Shown: positions 45,510-58,130, counted from the stretch's first letter. The stretch: 64,000 nucleotides of DNA from Ursus arctos (GCF_023065955.2 NW_026622786.1:41836938-41900937), one strand, 5' to 3'. Numbers and translations: made by a program. The notes: generated by a model not told the origin, from the sequence alone.

Positions 45510-46030
45510 TGTCAGTGTTAAGTATTATGGATTCAAAGAAGAACACCAGAACAGAGTCTCCAAGTAGCTAGCAATCTAGAAGGGGAGACAAAACTGTGAA
45601 AATACATAACTATGTAATAATAAGGAAAAAAAATTAAAGGCTATAAGAGGCATCACAGGCAAAGGTTAAATTACCTTTGAGTAATCTCTTAAGAGTCACA
45701 GAAGACTTGAGAAAGAAGATGACTTCAAAACTGTTTTCAAAGATACACTGGCGGAAGATAAGCAGGAAAGGGCACACTGCAAACAGAAGGATGCAACAGG
45801 GGCACCTCGCTGGCTCAGTCAGTGGAGCATGTGACTCTTGATCTCAGGGCTGTGAGTTCAAGCCCCACATTGGGTGTAGAGATTACTTAAAAATAAAGTC
45901 TTAAAAAGTATTGCAATTAATACACAACATCTATGTGAGGTCACAGAGTCTGATAAAGAGTATAGCCAGACAGGACTAGATCTTAAGGGGTCTTGTGTGC
46001 CATAAAAAGGGCTTTGGCCTTCATCTTGCA
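45510..46030 (-). mobile_element. L2 remnant, antisense, split by a short SINE
   Basis: TCTAGAAGGGGAGACAAAAC, AAGAGGCATCACAGGCAAAG, then after the SINE GGTCTTGTGTGCCATAAAAA and GGGCTTTGGCCTTCATCTTG, which correspond to antisense L2. Confidence 0.65.
45798..45910 (+). mobile_element. Short tRNA-Lys-like SINE
   Basis: GGGGCACCTCGCTGGCTCAG, CAGTGGAGCATGTGACTCTT, GTGAGTTCAAGCCCCACATT, linker GAGATTACTTAAAAATAAAG. Same short form as 17374-17489, with the tRNA shape largely kept. Target duplication not clear. Confidence 0.88.
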
Positions 46031-46084
46031 GATGAAGGGTCTCCAAACCTTTTAATGGCTCACCCCAAGGTGAGCCAAACATTT

Positions 46085-46693
46085 TTTTTTTGTTTGTTAA
46101 TGATTTTTTTATTATATTATGTTAGTCACCATACAGTACATCCCCGGTTTCCTATGTAAGGCTCGATGATTCATTAGTTGTGTATAACACCCAGTGCACC
46201 ATGCAATACGTGCCCTCCTTACCACCCATCACCAGCCTATCCCATTCCCCCACCCCCCTCCCCTCTGAAGTCCTCGGTTTGTTTCTCATAGTTCATAGTT
46301 CATAGTTCATAGTCTCTCATGATTCCCCCTTCTGATTACCCCCCCTTTCTTTATCCCTTTCTTCCCCTACTGATCATCCTAGTTCTTATGTTCCATAGAT
46401 GAGAGAAATCATATGATAGTTGTCTTTCTCTGCTTGACTTATTTCACTTAGCATTATCTCCTCCAGTGCCGTCCATGTTGTAGCAAATGTTGAGAACTCG
46501 TTCTTTCTGATAGCTGAGTAATATTCCATTGTATATATGGACCATAACTTCTTAATCCAGTCATCTGTTGAAGGGCATCTCGGCTCCTTCCACGATTTAG
46601 CTATTGTGGACATTGCTGCTATGAACATTGGGGTGCATATGGCCCTTCTCTTCACTACGTCTGTATCTTTGGGGTAAATACCCAGTAGTGCAA
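46085..46693 (-). mobile_element. Young 5'-truncated L1 with intact ORF2 C-terminus
   Basis: A 609-bp antisense L1: T-rich tail, TTAGTCACCATACAGTACAT, 3' UTR, then the last ~100 codons of ORF2 read on the minus strand (46386-46680) without frameshift or internal stop, including KDTDVVKRRAICTPMFIAAM and YYSAIRKNE, ending in SLIYGT. Perfect 14-bp target duplication TGAGCCAAACATTT at 46071-46084 and 46694-46707. The 3' UTR carries three copies of CATAGTT in tandem near 46287-46312. It is a dead truncated copy, but recent. Confidence 0.95.
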
Positions 46694-47094
46694 TGAGCCA
46701 AACATTTCTGAACATTACTTTTTATTTAATTTTATTGTATTGTTGAAATAATTTTCTAGGTCCAAGACGGAGCTGCCCTGCCCAAGGTGTCATGTTATCT
46801 AACTTTCCTGTCCCTGTAAATACTCTGCTTAATCAGAAACACAGTATAATCCAGTCAGCCGATCTCCAAACACAAGCCAACTCTGGGACTTCTCACCCCA
46901 AACAAAGAATGACTATGTGGCCCCAGCCGGTCAAATGTTTTCTATTTTTCTCTTACTTGTTCTTTATTCTTTATCCTATCAACGCTTCTTGCTTTCTACC
47001 CCATTTTGCAATTCTCTGAGACTGTCCACTTCACGAATAAAGTTTGTTTGTATCAGGTAAATGGTCTTCTTTAATGATTCTTTTTAATTTTAAT

Positions 47095-47182
47095 AACATT
47101 TTATTGTATTTTACTTTTTGAAGTAAGCTCTATGCCCAACGTGGGGCTCAAACTCACAACCCTGAGATCAAGAGTTGGGCAC
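47095..47182 (-). mobile_element. Short SINE fragment, antisense
   Basis: TTTGAAGTAAGCTCTATGCC, CAACGTGGGGCTCAAACTCA and CAACCCTGAGATCAAGAGTT are the antisense of the short tRNA-like SINE; the 5' head is missing. Confidence 0.75.
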
Positions 47183-47320
47183 CCTTTCTTTAAACATTTT
47201 TTTTAATAGAATGTGTCTTTCATAAATTATATACATTACTATATTAATATATTGTGTACATTATAAAAATACACAAAAAATAGAAATGTTATAAGGATGA
47301 AATGATGAAACAATCATTTT

Positions 47321-47511
47321 GTTATTGTTAAGATTTTATTTATTTGAAAGAGAGAGAGCAGGCAGAGGATCTGAGGGGGAGGTAAAGGGACAAGCAGACT
47401 CCTCACTGAGCATGGAGCCCAACGAAGGGCTCAATCTCACGACTCTGAGATCATGACCAGAGCTGAAATCAAGAGTCAGATGCTCAACCGACTGAGCCAT
47501 CCAGGCACCTC
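47321..47511 (-). mobile_element. SINEC, antisense
   Basis: TTAAGATTTTATTTATTTGA, purine-rich body, GCTCAACCGACTGAGCCATC and CCAGGCACCT. Probable target repeat AACAATCATTTT (47309-47320) and AACAAACATTTT (47512-47523). Confidence 0.88.
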
Positions 47512-48129
47512 AACAAACATTTTTAAGTAATTTTTGTGTATTAATGGTATCAAAATATTTTGTTCTTCCTAAAACTATTATTAAAGGTTTCAGTGAAAAG
47601 CATGATTGGATGCATTTTATTATTCTTTGAAAATCTTGGTTTAATGTTGGCAAAGTCTGATTCTACATTCAGTTTACTTCAATACTTGGTTCTAAATGGC
47701 TTCCTAGAAGAAAAAGAAATTACCCAAAGATGTGAAATAACCAACTATCAGTGCAAATATAGAATTCAAGATTAGATTGTAAGAAATTCATAGTACTTTT
47801 AATACTGTTATAGATATGTTGCTTTGTGTTCTCCAAACTTATTAGAAATATGCATTTTATTACAAATGTCAATTTTTATTTCCTTGAGGATATTACAACT
47901 TTCTCATGTTTTTATTTATATGAACTAAGCCTTAAAAACAGTAACAGGTACAATATACCACTCTTGCCTTCTTTATGGTATATTTTGAACGTGTTATGTA
48001 AAGCAACAGGCTATGCAAAGGAACTTGGATGTCCACCTTTGTATCCAACCAGCCATACTGTAGGTTTTCATAACAAATATCAGTAATTCCCATACACAAT
48101 CAGACATCAATATATTACCATTTTACCTC

Positions 48130-48730
48130 CTAAATAGCTCTTGATCTCATCACCTCTTCTCCACTCGCATTCTGACTGCCTGGGTTCAGCTTTTTTGGTA
48201 TTTGCAGAAGTTTTCTAAATTTTTTTCCCTGCCTGCAATGTTCATCCCCCCAAATCTACCCTGCTCAACAATCTATCCACTAGAACCAAGGGATTTTTCT
48301 AAAATGCAAAATGGACCATGTTGCTCCTCTCACAATTCTTAAATGGCTCCCCCATTTCCACAGATCTTTCACATTCTGACCCAGGCCTCCTCAACCCCCA
48401 CAAGACCCTCCAGCACTCCACACTCCAATCCCATGGATGCTCACAACGTCCCCCAAAGCCCATCACTGTTTCAGGCCTAGACATTCTCCTCCCCACCTTT
48501 AACCAACTCAATCATTTCTTCAGGATGGAATTTCCCCCCCATCTCTCTCTCTCTCCCCATCCCTGACAGCAGCTGATCAGCCCTCCTCTATGACATTAAA
48601 ACTATTCCCTGGTTTTCAATAGCTTCTTTCAACACCTCTCTCGCCTTAAAGGAGAACAAGGTCTTTATTCATCTTTATATCACTAGCACCAGGACTGTGC
48701 CTGTCTCAAGAAACACATACTGAATAATTT
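48130..48730 (+). mobile_element. L2 remnant, sense
   Basis: GACCATGTTGCTCCTCTCAC, CTTAAATGGCTCCCCCATTT, TCTGACCCAGGCCTCCTCAA, CAGGACTGTGCCTGTCTCAA. Sense L2 order down to the 3' end. Confidence 0.72.
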
Positions 48731-48969
48731 ATGAGGTATGCAGGTGGAATTCTTCCACAGTTTTCAGAATTTGTGCTAGGTTATAAGGAGGTGACTTGTT
48801 TCATATTTATAAATTCTTTAGATGATAAGTCATTTGCAACAAATTTATGAGTACCAAACTAGCTTTTTCCTTTTATTAGAAGCTACTTTCAATTACCCTA
48901 CTTAATGAAACAGGCTATGCAATAGGAATGGAGTTTTAGATGTTTATCTTCAAATAAATCTTTCCTACC

Positions 48970-49050
48970 TCCCCAGAGAGATCTTCAGCTGCTCTTTCTC
49001 ATCCCAGCACCTTACACATAGCAGGTACTCAACACATATCAATTATGTTA
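48970..49050 (+). mobile_element. L2 3'-end scrap, sense
   Basis: CATCCCAGCACCTTACACAT and AGCAGGTACTCAACACATAT match the sense L2 3' terminus. Confidence 0.6.
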
Positions 49051-50004
49051 ACTACTCAATGACCTTCCTCCTGAAGCAACATGGAGTTTTCCCACTGCCT
49101 CTGCCTCCATTATAAGTAGTTTTAAGATCTGTCCTTTGTTCCTCCCAACCTGGACTGGAAAGCAGTGGGCATTCTCCTGGCTCCCCCTGCCAGCTCCCTT
49201 GCACTGTTCTTCCATTCTCTTCCAGATTCCTTTCTTCTACTCAGGTTTGTTCAGTCATGCAATGAACACCTACTGGCCCGCAGCAATATGCCTAAGAGTA
49301 TGCAGGACACCGGGAAAGTAGAGACTCAGGATGGCCAGATGTCATTGCCCTGAGTTTTTCCACATACCTCATCGTATCTCATTTGCAAAAGGCTTCTGGC
49401 CCTCCCAGGTCTCTTCCTTGGCATTTGCCTCCATGCCAATCCTTTCATTCACTACCCAGTACCCAGGTACCAACTCAGAGTCTTCCTCAGGATTCCCCCC
49501 AACTGACAACATCCTGGGTGACTCAAACACTCAAAAGCACAACCTTGGCCTCACGGTTCCTTGAGTGTCTGCTCCAACAAACCACCGCCATGACTGACCC
49601 TGGACATCGTCACCCAACAACCTCTGGGATCCCACTCTGTGAAAATGGCCTCCTCACTGTTCGCCTTACTCTTCTGCTCTTCAAAAACATGGGGAATCCT
49701 AGGACAATATGGACACATAACTAGCCAGGTCTGGCACTTGTACCCTCTGCCTGCAGGAGCTCCCTAGCCTCAGATGCATGCCTGAAACCCCCCTCACCCC
49801 CACATACAGGACAACTTCACTGGGTGAGCAGACCACCACTTGTCACCTTGAGTCCTTACCCTGTCTCCCTTAACCCCTGCTGTTCTCTCCTTCCACCTTT
49901 CCTCCCTCCATCTCTCTCTTCCCCTTTTGGTGTTTGTCCCTCAAACACTGACCAAGTCAATTAGCAAAACTCTACTCTTCTCAAATTTAAATGCATTATT
50001 TATT

Positions 50005-50800
50005 AATTAAATCAGCAAAGATGTGAACTCCTTTGATGTGTCAGGTACTATTCTAGGCGCTGGGGTGAAGGCAGTGAACAAGACATGTGAGCAAAGGAAC
50101 TAAACAGACAAGAAACAAAGATACAATGTGTCCTATTGTGCTTAGTGCTTTAAAGAAAATTAAGGGCAAGGAAGATTGGGCAGGGGGAGGGGTGGCAGGA
50201 ATTGCTCGTTATGCAAGATAATCAAAGGCGGCCTTTTAGAGAAGGTGATATGTGGACAGAAACCTGAAGAAATCAGTAGAGCCCTACCCCTAAATGGGCA
50301 AGGCATTCAGGGAGAGGGAACAGCAATAGTTATGATGCATCTGGAGTATTTGGGGACAACAAGGAGACCCATGTGGCTGAAGCAGCTAGAGCCAGGAGGA
50401 GAGTGGTGGGAAATGAGATCAGAGAAGAAATGCAGAGTCCGATCATGTTGGTCACTCTGAGGACTTTAGCTTTTATCCTGAGTGGCATGGGAAACCCCTA
50501 GAGAGTTAGGAACAGAAAAGTAACCATTTGTGTTTTTAATTCTGGCTGTTGGTGTTGAGCACAGAGGGAAAGAGGGCAAGGGTGAACACAGGAAGACTGA
50601 ACACAAGGTGACTGCAATATTTAGGACAAGATGTAGGTGCCTTGGGCCAGAGTGATGAGGGCAGAAGTGAGGAGTTGCTGGATTCTGGTCTATTTGCTAA
50701 TTGAAGGGACATGGAACACGAAAGAGAAGAGTCAAAGATGACTACAAAATGTTTTACCTAAAGAGACTGGAGTTCATGAATATAACCTTTCATTATCAAA
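50005..50800 (-). mobile_element. L2 remnant, antisense, long
   Basis: CAGGTACTATTCTAGGCGCT, GGCAGTGAACAAGACATGTG, GGGAGAGGGAACAGCAATAG, GGACTTTAGCTTTTATCCTG, AAAGAGAAGAGTCAAAGATG. Nearly 800 bp in consistent antisense L2 order. The 94-codon forward frame at 50176-50460 is chance within it. Confidence 0.82.
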
Positions 50801-51149
50801 ACCTTAAGTGTGCCTGCTACTACAGATGATTCTGAGACTTACTCTTGGTTCTCAGACAACTTTGGTTAAGTTTTTGAGCCAGTCCAGATGTCTACAGATC
50901 CTAGCAAACATTGTCTGCAGATAGCTAAAGACAGCTATAGATCACAATTTCTTCTCTTGTACTTATTTTTCTACATTTCTTTTTTAGATGCTTTCAATAA
51001 TTTTCAAATTCTTAAAGTAGGCAGTGAATTAAAGTCCATGCTTTAATTAGAGTATATGGTATTTTGTTTAACTTTGTGGCTTTATCTTTATTTCCAGCTC
51101 TAATAAACACATTTCCAAGCAGAATGGGAATTAAATAAACATAACCTAC

Positions 51150-51256
51150 CATGTCTTCCATGGTGGCAGGACCCTTTGCTCTCAGGCGAAGTGTCTCTCT
51201 TCCAGTACAAATTTTTTCTGTTGATGACTTTCCAGCATTTGACCTTGGCTCTACTT
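51150..51256 (-). CDS. GIPC2: GIPC2 exon 4 (PDZ-GH2 linker and GH2 start)
   Basis: 107 bp. Acceptor TATGTTTATAG on the minus strand, then AAGTAGAGCC; donor GTAGGTTAT. Encodes (E)VEPRSNAGKSSTEKICTG, RETLRLRAKGPATMEDM and ends in phase 0, joining PSETK of exon 5. The TLRLRxKGPAT motif is diagnostic of the GIPC family segment after the PDZ domain. The first two bases complete a codon begun in exon 3, outside the window. This acceptor was chosen over an AG three bases further on because it restores the Glu expected from human AFEIE. Confidence 0.93.
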
Positions 51257-51649
51257 CTATAAACATACAATGGAGGGAGAAAGGTGTGTATACTCAGAAT
51301 TTCAACAGATTGCTATAAAAGCAAATGTAGTTTCTATCATAAAACAATATACAAAATTAGAGATCTGACAGAAGATATACCTTCTTATAGAATTTCCTCA
51401 AAATAAATTAACCTACCATTATTATTCTTATATTCTACACACAGTCTGGCTACAAAAAGAAAAGGAACTATTTGAAATGTATGGTTGGGAAAGACTGGAA
51501 GTTATAAGGAATAAAAAATAAAAGTTAGCTTTATTATAAGACTAAAGGGGTGTAAGTAACAGGAGAGCAGGGGCAGAAGTTCAGCCGGACTTCATTAAGG
51601 TCACGAAGAAGGAAAAGTCCTGTCTTGATAGGAGAGAGATGGAGGTGCT

Positions 51650-51840
51650 ACTGTTTGAGTACCTGCCTTCTGCATGATGCTCTATATCCAAAACCCCATT
51701 TAATACTCGTATCAACCCATGAGATAAGTTACAGCCCTCGTTTTACAGAAAAGGAAACTGAACTCAGTAAGGAGCAAAACTGGGATTTGAATCCAGGTCT
51801 TATGACCCCAAAGTCTGTATGCTTTCCCCAGTGACATTCC
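51650..51840 (-). mobile_element. MIR, antisense
   Basis: AGTACCTGCCTTCTGCATGA, CCCATTTAATACTCGTATCA, CGTTTTACAGAAAAGGAAAC, GGGATTTGAATCCAGGTCTT. Clear antisense MIR core. Confidence 0.85.
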
Positions 51841-53050
51841 AACACGACCCCTCTTGCAACCACAGAGGATATATTCAGAAGTGTCGTACTGAGAGAAGCA
51901 GGATTCTATAGAGGCTAAGAACAAGTTAGGAAGGAATTCCCCTCAGAAGGCAGGCAAAAGAACAGGAAGCAAAAAAAAAAAAATCCTCCATGGAAAACCA
52001 CTGCTTTCCTTAGGCTTGTTGTGTTTCATTTTTCTTTTGTTTTTCCTAGAGTCGCCAAGAGTCACCCCTTCCCCAAGACCAAGTAGTAACATAAATGAGT
52101 GAAAGGGTAGGGTGGGGCCTGAGGATAACTCCAAGGTTCATATCCTCTCTAGGCCACTCCAATAACTTACTGCCCTTTGGAAATGTAGGTCCTGTGTAAC
52201 TGGAGCAACCTGTATGCAAAGAAACTGGATACTCAGGGTTCTCTACGAATCTCCTCATTTTTATGTTTTGTCAAGTAAGTCAAGCTTTTAAAAACAACAG
52301 ATTGGCAAAAGTAAAAGATCTGTGGCTCCAATTCTAGTCACAGGCTACCAATTTATAACTTTGTAAATATCCCCCCAAGTACTCCCGACTGAGGACTCTA
52401 TGTGGCAGCAGTTTGGGACAAGGGACAATAATGGGGGCAGGGAGAGAACATACCAAGAACTGGAGATAATGGAGCTCCAATGAGGAACCACAGGTATATG
52501 CAAGTAGGTAGTGAGGTCTGTACAAAGCTCTGAAGACAGACATCGAGTGAGCCGCAGAAATGCATCTTAACTGACTTAGAACCTAGAATAATCCCTGCCG
52601 TCAGCAAGTACTGTTTTGCTATTAGGAATCTACTCCAAAATGATTAAGGATTTTACATATTAATTTCAACCTGCATTGGGGGACACAATCACCAAAACGT
52701 AAAACAAGCCTTCCTCTCAGAATGAAATTATTAAAAATTATCATGCAATAAAGAGACCGGTTCTCCCAAGCAAAAACCTACAAACGGTGGCTGATGATGC
52801 TGAAGTTAATCATGGGGACCAGACAGATTCTCCAGAGACCAGGGCTTTATTGGCAAGCCTACAGCATGTGCCCTGCCAGTCATACTGTGCCCTGAGGGAA
52901 GAATGAGTTAATGGAAGCAAGATGTTCAGCATAGTTTCCAAAAGAGTGCCCAAAGAAAAAGATGAGGTCAGTCTGTCATCAGCACTGCCAAGCAACATAT
53001 TCCCAGCTGAGTCACATATAGACCTTAGGTGCTTAAGATAGTCTCAGCTT

Positions 53051-53236
53051 GGGGCACCTGAGTGGCTCAGTCGGTTAAGTCTCACCTTTGGCTCAGGTCA
53101 TGATCCCAGGGTCCTGGGATGAAGACCTGCATTGGGCTCACTGCTTGGCAGGAAGCCTGCTTCTCCCTCCCCCTGCTCTTGCACGGCACACACTCACACT
53201 CTCTTTCTCTCAAATAAAATCTCGAAAAAAAAAAAA
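53051..53236 (+). mobile_element. SINEC
   Basis: Head GGGGCACCTGAGTGGCTCAG, GGGTCCTGGGATGAAGACCT, tail CTCAAATAAAATCTCG plus A12. Flanked by AGTCTCAGCT (53040-53049) and AGTATCAGCT (53240-53249). Confidence 0.92.
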
Positions 53237-53285
53237 AGGCAGTATCAGCTCAATGATACTAACCTTCAAGATAAACAACCTTACA

Positions 53286-53354
53286 CCCCCCCCCCCAGTC
53301 CCTCTACCGTACCACCACCACCACCACCACCACCACCACCACCACCACCACCAC
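53286..53354 (+). repeat. C run and (ACC)n microsatellite
   Basis: An 11-base C run at 53286-53296 and about fourteen ACC units at 53311-53354. Read in one frame it gives polyhistidine, in another polyproline; neither is a gene. Confidence 0.95.
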
Positions 53355-53759
53355 GTATTCGCCAAGCAACCTACTCAGTATAATCTGTCTTCCCATATAA
53401 ATTTCCTACAGGGCAGAGAATGAACTGCTCAGCTAACACCTGTGTTTTGTTCTCCCACTACACAGACATTTCTAATTGTAAAGTACTACACTAGCATTCT
53501 GACTTAACAAGTCTCTTGAACGTTTAGTGAGCATGATATAACCCTGGAAAATTGAACAACTCCGGAGATAGTGAAAAAATAAAAGGTTTCTGAGATTTAC
53601 AAAGCTTAGGATGCAGCCTCTGGAATGTGGGAACTTTATCAAGGGATTGTCATCAATGCTGGAGAAGTCAGCCAACCTCCCTAGATGATATCTCTATCTT
53701 ACCTTGCTCTTACTTGCAATACCAGTAGCTAGAAGGGAAAATGTAGAATGGAAGTTTTT

Positions 53760-54085
53760 TTTTTTTTAAATAAGATTTTTTTAAAGCAATTGTAAGTTCA
53801 CAGCAAAACTGAAAGACAGATTTCCCATATAACTTCTGCCCCGACATATGTACGGCTTCCCCCGTCATCACCATCCACCATCAGAGGAGTACATTTGTTA
53901 CAATCAACAGACCTACACTGACACATCATTACCTAAAGTCCGGGGTTTACATTAGGCTTCACCCTTGGTGTTGCACATTCTCTGGGTTCGGAAAATTTCA
54001 TGACATTGGTCCACCATTACAGTAGCATACAGAGTAGCTTCATTGTCCTAAAAATCCTATGTGCTCTGCCGATTCACCCCAATTT
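53760..54085. repeat. Ancient L1-like repeat
   Basis: GCAATTGTAAGTTCACAGCA, GTACATTTGTTACAATCAAC, AAGTCCGGGGTTTACATTAG, GTTGCACATTCTCTGGGTTC, ACCATTACAGTAGCATACAG, CCTAAAAATCCTATGTGCTC follow a well-known old mammalian repeat that I take for L1M-derived. Confidence 0.6.
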
Positions 54086-55469
54086 GTTTTTGGGTTTTTT
54101 TCAGTCGTTTGTCAAACCATCCTTCTCCATGGGAGTGGTTAACTCAAAACCAACCACTTGGTGGCACCAAAAGTTAAATTTTAAGTTCTGGCTTGACCCA
54201 GCCTCCAGAAAGGCAGCTTTTACAGTTGAGGAAACAGAAGCCATGTTTCTCTCTGATCCTATGATTCAGGGACATAAATCAACCAGTTTATACATGAAAA
54301 CAGGCAGGATGGTCCTGTTCACCCAGAGGGGTAAAAAACAAGTTCTGTACTTCCGTGCTGAATGTTTCGAAGGCTGTGAATGTTTCTCATCTGGTCTACT
54401 TTTGGGGTGCTGGCCTACGCATGTCTAACAAACCAGGGCAAGCCCTAAAGCAGTCCCTTCACTTCCCAAGAACAAGTTTACATGAGGCCTCTCTTGGGGT
54501 TGAGTGAGGAGAGGGATGCAGTTCATACGGCAGACACTAGTAACCAGCCTGCAGCTAGCTGGATTCACTAGATTCAGGGCTCCTCACTCCTGTGAAGCAG
54601 ACAGACTACCCACCCACCTGCTGCAGGTCACGAGGGGCACAGAACTCACAGCTTATGGGTGCACGGCTGCTCCCACAGCTGAGGAGGAAGGCACCAAGAA
54701 GCAGTGACATTTGTTCCCAAACCCCTTTTGTGGCAATTGTATCTGTTACTCGAATTACGTAATTTAATTTAAAAGTACACGTCCTGATGAAATAAAGTGT
54801 GAACCAAGGAGTTATTATTGCTAGGAAAAGTAGGTTAACTGCTTTGGAAAGATTCCATGAGGCCAAGATAAAAAAAAAAAAAAAAAAGGTGTGGGCAAGA
54901 CAACACTAGATTAGGAAAAATATCTTTAAACATCCAGCATTTCACATATCTAGTTTTTAAAAATGAAACAGAACCCGCAGGCATGCATTAAGGTTATAAT
55001 TATATAAGACTTCACAGAACTCCAGTTTGTGTCCTCCACTCAAAGAAAGGGGCTTTTACATCAAGAAAAAAAAATAGTAAAAGAATATATAGGTTTTAAA
55101 ATAAGATGTTTATATACTCCATTTTAACTGGCATTTTCAAGGTCAAGTGGAGAAAATGGGAAGCAGAGAAGAAAGACATTTGTCTCTAGTCCCACTCTGA
55201 CCTCTAGAGAAATAAGAGGGGCTGACAGAAGCTAAAGCCCTGTTTTCAGAAGGAGCACGTACAATATGGCATAGATCCCCAACTGACACAGGATGACATA
55301 GTGGAGAAAACTTCGGCACAGAACGAGGTCTGTTCTGGTCCCACGAGGGCCCTAGTTGGGTATGGGTAGAGTATGGATCATCACTTTCATAAGCGGGGCA
55401 GAGCCAGGATTTCAACAGGAGGTGGGTACAGACAGACACAGCTACATCCAACACTTGCTCAGGGAACAA

Positions 55470-55560
55470 GATGGACTTCAGAATCAGAAAACCTGAGTTT
55501 AAAACCCAGCTCTTCTGTTTACAAATGGTGTAAACGTGAAGAATAAGCCCTTATCCAGAA
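55470..55560 (+). mobile_element. MIR scrap, sense
   Basis: AGAAAACCTGAGTTTAAAAC and CCCAGCTCTTCTGTTTACAA resemble the sense MIR core. Short. Confidence 0.4.
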
Positions 55561-56869
55561 AATTAGAAAAATACCTACATACGGTATTGTTTTAAACATT
55601 CCCATGGCTAATATATAAGATGTGCTCAGCCCGGTGGCCTGGCTCGTGTTATAGAATGGTTCTGCTGGTACATTTCAACCTGGGGAGGAGAAATCTGCTC
55701 TTCCCGAACTCCCTCCCCAATCAGAAATATTTGCATTGGTTTTCTAAGAGTGTGCAGAAAATTGTCACTTTAAATAGAATAAAAAAGAGACCTCTGTATT
55801 TGGTCTTTTCCATAAAACTATGATCCCCCCACCCCCCACCCCGCTTCAATTTACAGGAGGGTGGAAACAACACAAGACCCTCCCATTGCTCCACTCAGAT
55901 TTTCCAAAGTGGCTGAGTTTAAACCCAACCCCTCATGGGGGCACTCAGTAGTGGAGGTCTGCCAGCGTCCATCCCATTGGTTGTCTTCTCGGTATCCATC
56001 GGTCATTTGAGGATCGCTGTGGTTCAGGGAAAGCTGACTGCTCCCAGCTTCAGGGATGGAAAACCTAATGGATTCCCTTCATCACAAGTGACTATTTCAG
56101 ACGTGGGCATTGACCAAAGTCAGTTAAGTCAGAATGAATCTGAGGACTTTTGCTAGAAATTCTGAGACAAGGACACTCTCCCTTTTCTGTTCTACATGAA
56201 TAAGGAAGCACACGGTCCCAACAGCTGCTGACCACAACCTTGGGACACAGCGTCAAGCTAACCTTAAGATGATATATGAACAATGAAGCTGATGCTTCAG
56301 GCAGCAGTGCACAAAGAACGAGAAACTAGGTCCCAATCACATTAAACAGGCCATCCACAGAGTTTTGCTAATGCCAGCATCACTCATGGACAGTTGATTT
56401 ATAAGATTCTCTTTTCTGCACAAGCCAGTTTGGTAAGGTTTTCCACTGTCTCCAACTAAAAGACATCTCACAATACAGAATTCTAAGCACTGAAGCAATT
56501 TCTCAACAGCCCTTCCAATGCTTGGACATACACAAATGGAATGGTCTATAAACAGCCCAAGTGCTCACTACCCTACTTCCAAACCCCAACACACACATGC
56601 ACAAACACACACTTCTCAGCACAGCTGACCTAAAATCTAGCTTGTGTCCCAAAATCTAAAATTTTAACTGTACATTCCTCTTTTCCATGGGTCCTTCCTC
56701 TCATCAACATTTCTCAGACTCCTTTAGAATAGCTATGAGTTTTTGTTTTGTTTCCTAATTCAGCTGGTAGGATGCTGGGGCAGATAAAAAGAAAGAAGTG
56801 GATGCCACATGCACAAGGCATCAGTTGTCCACTGGATCAAAGGGCTGGCAACACGTGAACCAACCCCGC

Positions 56870-56872
<3 letters not shown>

Positions 56873-56912
<40 letters not shown>
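56873..56912 (+). repeat. (AC)20 microsatellite
   Basis: About forty bases of uninterrupted AC. Confidence 0.97.
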
Positions 56913-56916
<4 letters not shown>

Positions 56917-57394
56917 CTGCTCTTAACTGTTCCTTTGATGAGACTGAACAGTGCATGACATTTATGGGAAATGGAATAACTGTAACCGAAATCTTGTTCC
57001 TCAGTTATGAGGTCATTTGAGAAGAACTCAGCCCTGTTTTTAACACTCCTTGAGATTACAGGCAAAAGTTAATGTGTACCTCTGGGAAGGTTTGTAGCTT
57101 TAATCCAGAGGCACTGTGTTACAAAAAAGATTACAAACCTCTGGACTCCAATATGAGGGCAAAAAATTTATTCTATTGCACAGTATGATTTTATCGTAAG
57201 ATTTCAAAAATATCAAAAGTTATTGTTCACTTTATTGGTTTACACTACATATTTTTCTACCAGCCTTCTAAAAAGGTACGAAAAGTAGTTACAAAAACAA
57301 CTTAAAGAATTGATACAATGGAATATTCTACCACATTTCTAACACAGAACCATTTATAATATTAAAGAAAACTGTTTAAAATGAGGATTGAATC

Positions 57395-57607
57395 AGGGAC
57401 GCCTGGGTGGCTCAGTCGGTTAAGCACTTGCCTTCATTCAGTTCAGGTCATGATCCCAGGGCCCTGAGATCGAGCCCCACGTCCACGTCCGGCTCTCTGC
57501 TCAGTGGGAGCCTGCTTCTCCCTCTCCCCCTGCCCCTGCCTGCGTTCTCTCTCATTCTCTCCCCCTCTCTCGTGCACACACTCTCTCAAATAAAATCTTT
57601 TAAAAAA
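57395..57607 (+). mobile_element. SINEC with internal CACGTC duplication
   Basis: Head GGGACGCCTGGGTGGCTCAG, AGATCGAGCCCCACGTCCAC with CCACGTC repeated, tail CTCAAATAAAATCTTTTA. Flanks AAATGAGGATTGA and AAATGAGAATCAC suggest a diverged target duplication. Confidence 0.9.
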
Positions 57608-57724
57608 ATGAGAATCACATAGCTAAAAATTATAAAGCCACTAAAAGTAGAACGATTCAGTTTCCCTACTTCCTAGCCTAGAAATGCTAGCCTCTTTTTC
57701 TAAATAATTATTTTCTGGTTATGA

Positions 57725-58130
57725 AAGTTAGTATGTTCATTTTATATTAAAAATGCAAAAAATACAAGAATCCTAAAGAAAGAAGTCACTCAAACTCACC
57801 ACCTAAACAACCATTAAATTTCAATACACATACACTAGTAAGTCATTTTTCTTCTACATTTAAAGACCATTTTTATAGAAATGGGATATTACCACCCATT
57901 GTTTTATAATCTGCCTTTTCATTCAATATAGCAATCATTTTCCATACACAAAAGGAATAATCTCCTTAACTTTTTCTGAAAACATACTCTTACCACAATC
58001 TTGAGCACAATTTGTTAGATCCATTTTCCTATATGACAACTCCCATTGTACAAATACTCTGGTGGAATGTGTATTATTAACATAATTCCTGTTTTTCTAA
58101 TAAGTGACATTATATTTATACTATTCAGTC
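57725..58130 (+). repeat. Ancient repeat, probably L1-derived
   Basis: GTATGTTCATTTTATATTAA, TAATCTGCCTTTTCATTCAA and CAATCATTTTCCATACACAA recall the 3' region of old L1. Family uncertain. Confidence 0.4.

Larger units (their letters stand above)
45321..51149 (-). other. GIPC2: GIPC2 intron between exons 4 and 5 (5,829 bp)
   Basis: Donor GTAGGTTAT at 51149-51141, acceptor ending ATAAAG at 45321; phase 0. Holds L2 pieces on both strands, four retroposons (45798, 46085, 47095, 47321), and about 1 kb at 49060-50000 of CT-rich, GC-richer sequence in which I recognise nothing. Forward frames there (49136-49724) overlap in several registers and have no domain. Confidence 0.9.

Noticed and set aside
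53088..53423. Polyhistidine/polyproline protein
   Set aside because: The run is an (ACC)n microsatellite next to a SINE tail; the frame starts within the SINE.
54000..54428. 142-codon forward frame as a possible gene
   Set aside because: Begins inside an ancient repeat; no recognisable domain or splice structure; opposite strand to GIPC2 within its intron.
56760..57065. Cysteine/valine-repeat reverse frame
   Set aside because: Produced by the (AC)n microsatellite at 56873-56912.
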